Made by a program: the position numbers and the translations under genes. A DNA stretch of 64,000 nt. It comes from Lasiosphaeria ovina. Lineage: Eukaryota > Ascomycota > Sordariomycetes > Sordariales > Lasiosphaeriaceae. Under the pieces are notes generated by a model. The model was not told where the DNA came from. It was given only the letters and a program-made list of their open reading frames with translations, and made no database searches. The first letter of the stretch is position 1. Each line of letters opens with the position of its first letter. Where the stretch lies: NCBI GenBank assembly GCA_033439765.1, contig JAULSN010000008.1, positions 1,798,001 to 1,862,000 of the forward strand. Direction: 5' to 3'. This document shows, in pieces, positions 56,838 to 64,000 of this stretch.

Positions 56838-59800
56838 ATGGACCCTCCCGCCAACAACGACGGGCCCGACGGCTCCTCCATTGTAAGCCAGTGCTCTCTG
56901 CTCTTTATCTCTAACTTACCTGCCTGCCGGAAATACTAACTTGCGCGCCAGAGACCCGTCTCGTCGCTGCTGGCCAAGTTTGAGAATCTGAACAAGGCTG
57001 GCGATGCCCCAACTGGTCATCCACCTCCCCGGACCGTCTCCCCTGCGCCCAAGCCTGAATGGTTGCGAGACGCGAACGCGAACCCTCCAGCACCATCAGC
57101 AGCAGCGCAAGCACGTGAGCCGCCCACCATCCCCAAGACGAAGCCCAGGGACAAGCCCAATCATGCGAGCCTTTACCCTCGAAGCACAAACAACAGCGGT
57201 GCCAACTCCCCAACCCGCCTCGGCCCTCCACCCATCAGCCCGCGCCCTATACATCCTCCGTCGCTCCTTGTCGAGCCGCCACAGTCACCACCCAAGGGAG
57301 CCCTGGATTTCGTGGTTGGCGACCGCCCTGGCTTCTTGAACACGGACTCGCTGATAAAGTCGGCGTCCTCGCCTGCCGCCTCGCCGAGACAGTTCAAGAT
57401 CCCTAGCCGTCCTCACACGCCCGTCTTCGAGCCTAGAAGATCCCCCAGACTGGCCGCTTCCCAGCCCCCGTCCCCTCCCCCTCCGCGACGCTCGGGAGAA
57501 CTAAGACGGGACCGAGATGTCAGAGATCTCATCAGGCCGCTTCCACCGCCCGTTAACCGGACAGAGAAGCCCCTGATACCATCCCGCCGCTCCTCGTATA
57601 TTGCCGACATGAGTCAAGCTTTTGACTTTCACTCCCAGAGCGGTGATAAGGTCTCCCCCTTTCACAGCCCACCCAGCAGTAATGGTACCCCCGAGGAAGA
57701 AGAGGCTCCACCCATGTTGCCCACGAGGCCAAAGCTCCAACCGCAACCTCTGCAGAGAGCAAAGACCATGCAACTGGGTCCGATAGGGGCGGGTCCGATA
57801 GGATTTGAACCGCCACCTATCCACCATTCGTTGGTAAACAGGAGGAGAGAGAGAGACGAAATGAACGGGACTACACGCTCTCCCATCACGCCGCAGCTGA
57901 CCGGCGAGCAACGGCCAGCACTTCCCGCCCGGCCACAGACCATCATCGAATCGCCCCGGTCACAGGACATGTCAATTTTATCACCACCTCCACGGCCTCC
58001 AAGGCCCGGAGCAAATGCAAACGTCAACGAGACCAATTCAGCGGCTGCGGCTTCGCAGAAACGGGTTGTCTCAACGCCGACAACGGCCCAAGTGTACCAA
58101 GTGCCCCCGCCTCATATAAAGACCCACGGCAGGTCTATGACGGTGGACCGCTACCCGAACAAGGGCCCAGGAGAATTCCGTTCCACAGCAGCCCCAGCCA
58201 TGGCGGTAGCCGAGAAGCGCTTGACCGAGGTCCCGACAGAGGACCAGGCCAAGGCGGATGGCTCGCCACCCCTCTCGACAACGGCATATCCCGATGCTTC
58301 GAGCACAAACCGTAGCAAGCCTTACATCGGCAAAGGCGTGCATGAAATCCAGACAAAATACGATAGCCGGGTATTCGATGTGTGTGGAGAGCTGGTCTGC
58401 ACAACTGGGCTCTACACGCGGGTATGGAGCTTTCTAGACGGCGAACTCCTCATGAGCTTGGCCATGGGCGAGGGCCAGAGAGGGACGTCTGTAGCCTTCA
58501 AGCCAGGGCCAAACGTCAACGAAGAGGGCGGAAGGGTATGGGTCGGAAATAACTATGGCGAGCTCCTGGAGGCCGATGTAATCACGCAAAATATCACCTG
58601 CACCAGACCAAACGCTCATGGCCGGTATGAGATCATCAGGATTTACAGGCATTTCAATGAACTCTGGTCGCTAGACGAATCCGGGACGCTTCACGTCTGG
58701 GGTCCTGACGAGAGCGGAGTTCCCACACTCGTCAACGGACCGACCCAGTCGTACCGCGTTCCAAAGGGGCATATGTTCTCGATGGTTGTGGGCGACGAGC
58801 TGTGGCACGCTACAGGCAAGGAGATACGGGTATTTTTGCCGACCCTGGATGGCCGAACACAGTTCCAGGTACTTATCCGGCCGCTCTGCCAGGACGGAGC
58901 CGGAGAAGTAACCTCGGGCACTACTATCACGTCTGAGCTAGACAAGGTCTTCTTTGGCCATAACGATGGAAAAGTGAGCATCTACTCTAGATCGGACTAC
59001 TCTTGCCTGGGCGTGATGAATATCAGCCAGTACAAAATCAACTCTCTTATTGGGGTTGGCCAGTACATTTGGGCAGGATACAACACTGGCAAGATTGCCG
59101 TCTACGACATGGGCCAGACACCATGGGCTGTTAAGAAGGACTGGCAGGCTCATGACAACCCCGTCGTAAGGCTGATTGCCGACCGGGCTAGCCTCTACAA
59201 GCTTGGCCGATTCCAGGTCGTCTCCCTAGGCGCGGATAACATGCTGCGCAACTGGGATGGGCAGCTGCAGGATGACTGGCTGGAGGGTGAGATGAAGCGC
59301 AAGGATGCCGAATACTGCGACTTCCAGAAGCTCAACGTCCTTGTCTTGACCTGGAATGCGGGAGCTTCCACGCCCAACAGCCTACGCTACTCGGACTCGG
59401 ACGCGGCCTTTTTCCAGAATCTTCTCCAGAGCAGCGACTCGCCGGATATTATTATTTTTGGTTTCCAGGAGCTTGTGGATCTGGAGGACAAGACGGCCAC
59501 AGCAAGTGAGTATTTTTTTTCTGCTCCCGTGCTTAATGAGAGGCAGAAACACACCCCCATTTCCCTTGATTGGGTATTACATAGGCCTCCTGCGGGCTTG
59601 CATCTGAACATATTTATTAACTCGCGAGACAGAACGCTTCCTGAAGCCCAAGAAGAAGGAAGGCTCTGACCAGGAGCGTATGAGCCACCAGTACCGCGAC
59701 TGGCGCGACTTCCTCGTCCGCTGTTTGGACGACTACATGTCGGGCGATCTCTACCATCTCCTCCACACCGCGCCCCTCGTCGGATTGTTCACTTGCATCT

Positions 59801-60740
59801 TTGTCAAAGCGGATCTTCGAGACCGCGTAAGCAATCTCAGCAGTGCCGAAGTCAAGCGCGGTATGGGCGGGCTACATGGCAACAAAGGGGCCATCATTGT
59901 GCGCTTCATGTTGGACGACACATCGCTCTGCTTCGTCAACTGCCACTTGGCAGCAGGCCAGTCTGGCGCAAACCAACGGCATAACGACATCGCCGCCATT
60001 CTTGAGTCGTCGGCTTTCCCGGCTGAGCGCGACCCGACAGTGCGCATGGACAGTTACGCCGGTGGGGGCGATGGCACACTGATCCTCGACCATGAGCTGT
60101 GTTTAATAAACGGTGACCTCAACTACCGCATCGACACAATGAGCCGCGACACTGTGGTGTCAGCGGTAAAATCGGGCAACCTTGGCAAGCTACTAGACCG
60201 CGACCAGCTGCTGGTTGCACGACGGCGGAATCCAGGGTTCCGGCTCCGAGCATTTGAGGAACTCCCAATTACGTTTGCTCCAACGTACAAATACGACGTG
60301 GGAACAGACAACTACGACTCAAGTGAAAAGAAGCGCAGCCCTGCGTGGTGCGACCGCATTCTATATAGGGCGCGCGCTGGCAGGATTGAGCAGCTCAACT
60401 ACCGTCGGCACGAGGTGCGCGTCTCGGACCACAGGCCCGTCAGTGGCCGTTTCTGGTTCACAGTCAAGCGCATCAACCCTAAGAGGAGGGCGGTTGCGTG
60501 GATGGAGTGTCAACAGCGCTGGGAAGACCTGCGGTCCCAGGAAGCTGTTGGCGAGAAGTAGGTGCCATCTTTTTAACAAGCACTTGAATGTTGCGTATTC
60601 ACTGAAGCTGACTATTGGGGTGCTATAGACTCTTTTACTTGACCCAAACCATCGGGTACGACGCACCAACGGCCACCCAACTAATCAACGAGCGGTCATC
60701 CAGGAGAGATCGTCGGAGCCCGAGCCGGAACAAGGACTAA
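56838..60740 (+). CDS. Inositol polyphosphate 5-phosphatase with N-terminal WD40-like domain, 1211 aa
   Basis: Four exons: 56838-56882, 56952-59505, 59633-60557 and 60629-60740. Intron 3 (GTAGGT, AAGCTGAC branch, GCTATAG) replaces a false stop and adds LFYLTQTIGYDAPTATQLIN to the end. Residues 1-430 are disordered and Pro/Ser-rich, with SH3-type proline clusters. Residues about 430-800 form WD40-like blades (FDVCGELVCTTGLYTRVWSF, RVWVGNNYGELLEADV, KVFFGHNDGKVSIYS). The catalytic domain starts at VLVLTWNAGAS (about 810) and carries FGFQELVDL, HGNKGAIIVRF, CFVNCHLAAGQ, INGDLNYRID, SPAWCDRILYR and VSDHRPVSGRF (about 1130), all metal- and phosphate-binding motifs. It should remove the 5-phosphate of phosphoinositides, at membranes or endocytic sites. 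The WD40-first architecture resembles plant and fungal types rather than synaptojanin. Confidence 0.92.
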
Positions 60741-62244
60741 GTAGACGGGCTACTTCACCTGTTGCTTGTACGAGCATTTCACTGTTGGCAAAAGTCATGA
60801 TTGACGATGATGATAATGACGGCAATCCTGATGACAACGGCAATCCTGATGACAACGGCAATCCTGATGACAATGCCTGGGCTTTGAGCTTTTTTCCCCC
60901 ATGCATACTCGCCATGCAAATCAATGCCCCTATAACAAGTGCAGCTCTTCGTGACCAAGGTCACACCTTGCGAAGTGTAAAACAATTCTCCGAAAAGGAA
61001 AAAAAAAGAAACGAAAAGAAAGAAGCATAGATAAATAGATAGACAGCGCGTCTCTGTTTATTTACTCATCTGCTTGTTCTTAGTCATGTCCCAACAACCG
61101 TGTATAGAGTAATGTTTTCCCTGCCAGTATTAGACGACTGAATGGTCAATGGTTGAGGATGGTTTGTGGTGAACAAGGGAGGAAATGGAAAAGGAAAGCG
61201 GGAAAGGGCGGCGCGGTGTAACCAGGCAAGGTACGTTAAGGGATGGCGGGTACTTTGGAGCTTTGGATGGGGGGATGGAGGGAAAGGGACAGGTTGAATA
61301 GAGACGTAGTGCTCAGGCAAAGAGACACCAAAATAGGGAGTCTCATATAAAATAAAAGAATAATTAGCAAGCCCCTGAATACCGTATGCTGTACCTTATA
61401 TTGACAGGATTGGCGAGAGTCTGCGAAAATGGTGAATTTGTAGCATGAAAACAGAGGCCGTGGCTGTTTATCCGTTCGCATTACCTAAATGCAGAACGCG
61501 AGCTCTCTTGATTGATGACGTCGTGTAGGGGTTGAACGCTAATTGTAACGGTAAATTGTAACGGTATTGGACAAAGCCACGCAGATCAAAAACCACAGCG
61601 TCGTCACCACCTATATTTCAATACTTACTCCCCGCAATACTGTATTCAGCCCTCAGCCCAATATAAAAATGAGATTCGAACCCTGGACAGCACGTTGAAG
61701 ACGTCTTGGAAACCTTACTGCGCCCATCGTCTTTGACTCGACGACATTTTGGTCGAAACAGACGGTGGCCAGAGATAATCACAGAGGCCGATCCATTTCA
61801 TACCAGGTGAGGCACATACTGACGTAATTACATCGACGATCAAGAGAGTCGCGACTACAAGTTTGTCAGCCAAGTGCGAGCTGCTCGGAAGTTGGGAGCG
61901 TACCGAGCACTTGCTGCCGCGACTGTTTATTATATCTACCAGGATACCGAAATAAGACAGGACAGGATCCAAGGTAACAACCAAGCAGGCAGGAAACTAG
62001 GTGCTGGAATAAAAACGACTTCAGGGGAGGGATTAGGCCCCAAACCGAACGAATGCGCTGTTTCGCCGCCACGACGGCGTCAAACCCAACAAGACTGAGA
62101 CAAGCCTGCCGATTTGGAACTTCAACCAGCAGAGCCAGAATACAAACAGCTCCATTAACAGCTGCCGGTCCTGTCTCTGGAGCTAGTATCCAAAGTCGCC
62201 TTTTTCGCAACCAACAAGTACCACCCCGAGCACGCTCCCGCTCC
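60741..62244. other. Intergenic region (1.5 kb)
   Basis: 3' flank of the 5-phosphatase and upstream of the questin-oxidase-like gene. It includes an 18-bp tandem repeat (60821-60874) and a TGTAACGGTAAAT direct repeat (about 61543-61570). A frame upstream of ATG 62245 stays open to ATG 62053 and could add an N-terminal extension. Confidence 0.45.
60821..60874. repeat. Three 18-bp tandem repeats in a 3' UTR
   Basis: Three copies of GGCAATCCTGATGACAAC (60821-60838, 60839-60856, 60857-60874; the last has one change). They lie about 80 bp after the 5-phosphatase stop codon, so in the probable 3' UTR. Confidence 0.9.
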
Positions 62245-64000
62245 ATGGCCACGGCGGCGACAGGTGCGTCCCCATATCGGGTGCACATCGCCCCCGACAA
62301 CAGCGGCCTCTGGCAAGTACCGCAGACAGACGCCGCTGCGAAAAAGGCATCCGAGTTGCTGCAGGAAGACTTGGAGGTGAGTGTGCTCGCCTTGCACGAC
62401 ACTGTGCCCCCTTTTTTTATTGTTTATCAAAAGAGTGCTTATCGATAATACAACCCCCTATCTATCCGTCCATCAGCACCTCGTTTCCAACTAACACGGC
62501 CCCAACCGACTACGTAGAAACACCACGTCTTTTTCAACAATGACGGATTTCACAACCATGTAGGTGGCTCCTTTCCTCGCTGGAACGAACCACTGTCTAG
62601 TCCCTCTAACAGCCCCCGAAAGATTCCCCACCACATCCTCGCCCTCTACGGAACCGGCGCAGACGCGTCGGCGCTCCAAAAGGCCTACGACGAGAACGTG
62701 TCATACCAGCGGCCAGCACTGCCCGTGCACGCCAGCGACCGCGTCGCGGCCGACTTCAAGGACTGGGAGCACGCCCAAAATTACCTCGGCAGGGCGCAGT
62801 ACTACCCGGATTTTCTGCGCTTCTTCCAGACGGAGATGGAGCAGCCCGGCAGCGGCTGGGAGGCCGTCTTGGCCAAGTACCTGTTCCGCCCACGGGACAA
62901 CAACAGCAGCTCGCCCGCCGCCGCTGACGACATGCTGGTCCGGCTGTACTCGGGGTTCCTGCACCCGCTGATCCAGCTCATGTACGGTATGGAGTGGCAG
63001 CAGCCGGCCATCGTGGCCGAAGCGCTGGCGCAGACGGCCGTGCACGGCAACGACATCAAGGAGTTCCTGCTCGAGTCGGAGAAGCGAGCTTATGCGGAAG
63101 CAGAGAAGCGGCCGATGCCGCCTATCGCGGCGCTGCTCGACGCCGTGCGCGCCGACAAGGACCTGGCCGCCGCCGCGCGCATGGAAGACGGCAACAAGAT
63201 CCGCGACGGCGTGCTGGCCCGCGCCAAGGAGGCCATGATTCGCATCGCGGCCCGGGTGCGCGTGGCGCCTGACGAGCTGGACGAGCGCACCGCCGAGATG
63301 TTCAACGCCTGCGTCTACATGGGCGCCGCGGCCGCCGTGCACCCGCCCAAGCACCCTAAGTTTGACTTTTTTCTCATGTGAGTTGACCGCGTCTTCTGCC
63401 CTCCAATTCTGTCTTTCTATATGTGTGTACGTTGTCCGCAAACCACGTTAGAAGAAGAAAAGAAATGATGAAAAAGGAGAAAAAAAAACACCTGCCAGAA
63501 ACTAACACCCTCCATCCAGGCACCACATCAACGCGAGCCCCATGTTCGCCACCATCAACGCGCAGCCGTGGGTCACCGCCGCGACCAAAGTGCGCGTCCT
63601 GGAGTGGAAGATCCGGATGGACCTGATCCAGTACGCCGCGCGGGGCGTGCCAGACCTAAACCTCGAAAACATCGCGACGTACCGGCCCAAGACGCCCGCC
63701 GCGCCAGCAGGCACGCCCATCGGTATGTACAGCACAGCTCTTCCTTCCCTTCCCTGTGTGTTTCTCCTTGAATTACCTACCTACCGGTACCTTGAACACC
63801 AGAACAAGCAAGCAAACAAAGGAGAAAAAAAAACTGACACTCCAAAAAGAAAACATCATCGCCCGCCTGCACCAGCAGCCCGACGACGGCCACGCGATCA
63901 AGCTCGGGCGCGCAGCGCGCGTGTGCCGCGACCTGTGCAAGCCGTTCGAAGACGCGTGGGCCACAAGCGCGACCACAAACACAAACACAGTCGTCGCCGG
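62245..64000 (+). CDS. Questin-oxidase-like protein (DUF4243, AflY family), 5' part (cut by window end)
   Basis: Exons 62245-62376, 62518-62559, 62623-63377, 63520-63722 and 63850 to beyond 64000. All donors fit (GTGAGT, GTAGGT, GTGAGT, GTATGT) and phases agree, giving KHHVFFNNDGFHNH-IPHHIL and FFLM-HHINASPMFATIN. Conserved pieces are YRVHIAPDNSGLWQV, HHILALYGTGA, DFKDWEHAQNYLGRAQYYPDF, SGFLHPLIQLMYGMEW and PKFDFFLMHHINA, a His-rich family core. Family members perform Baeyer-Villiger-type ring cleavage in polyketide pathways, for example questin to desmethylsulochrin, but many fungal copies sit outside clusters and have unknown substrates. No polyketide synthase is in the window. An upstream in-frame ATG (62053) would add 64 residues rich in Arg/Ser with no acidic residue, resembling a mitochondrial presequence. 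The fifth exon continues past the window. Confidence 0.85.

Noticed and set aside
61664..61740. B-box-like gattcgaaccc suggesting a tRNA
   Set aside because: The flanking bases do not form a T-stem or acceptor stem on either strand.
1..64000. CRISPR arrays, bacterial operons or phage-like modules
   Set aside because: Nothing of this kind was seen; introns and family content show fungal nuclear DNA.

Overview
The window is nuclear DNA from a filamentous ascomycete, most likely a Sordariomycete of the Sordariales type. The reasons are short (about 50-290 nt) introns with GTRNGT donors and CTAAC/CTGAC branch sites, GC-rich coding sequence, no operons, a dispersed Neurospora-like 5S rRNA sequence, an intron-containing tRNA-Gln, and fungus-specific families (GH76 GPI-anchored mannanase, dolichol kinase with a long N-terminal tail, Tau95, Rts1-type B56). 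Gene models below were rebuilt exon by exon from splice signals and reading phase; species and database matches were not checked.

Layout. 0-5 kb: 3' part of a low-complexity protein gene cut by the left edge, a CobW/COG0523 GTPase (-) and a small two-exon gene (+). 5-11 kb: tRNA-Gln(UUG) with a 19-nt intron (-), a putative GPI-tailed wall protein (-), a FAM32A-like spliceosomal protein (+) and a Ser/Thr-rich secreted protein (-). 11-25.7 kb: dolichol kinase (+), mitochondrial 3-hydroxyisobutyryl-CoA hydrolase (-), a 5S rRNA gene split into two halves about 1.16 kb apart, dihydroxyacetone kinase (-) and GH76 mannanase (-). 27-34.4 kb: NAP-family histone chaperone (-), L-asparaginase fused to ankyrin repeats (+), and a decayed multi-pass membrane protein gene with four in-frame stops (-). 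34.4-38.6 kb: gene-free, AT-richer, holding a complete-length but degenerate 5S copy. 38.6-49 kb: BCS1-like AAA ATPase (+), TFIIIC Tau95 (-), PP2A B56 regulatory subunit (+). 50-64 kb: CID/RS-rich RNA-processing protein (-), a small Arg-rich protein (-), WD40 plus inositol 5-phosphatase (+), and a questin-oxidase-like gene cut by the right edge.

Functionally these are mostly housekeeping genes: protein glycosylation and wall assembly (dolichol kinase, GH76), carbon and amino-acid catabolism (DAK, HIBCH, asparaginase), chromatin and Pol III transcription (NAP, Tau95), RNA processing (FAM32A, CID protein) and signalling (B56, 5-phosphatase). They do not form one pathway or a metabolite cluster.

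The most notable structures are outside the standard genes: a three-copy family of about 210-255 bp TA-flanked inverted-repeat elements (MITEs), all three in intergenic regions between divergent genes; the split 5S gene and the degenerate 5S copy; and an in-frame stop in the CID gene followed by a 45-codon Arg/Gly/Gln-rich open extension.
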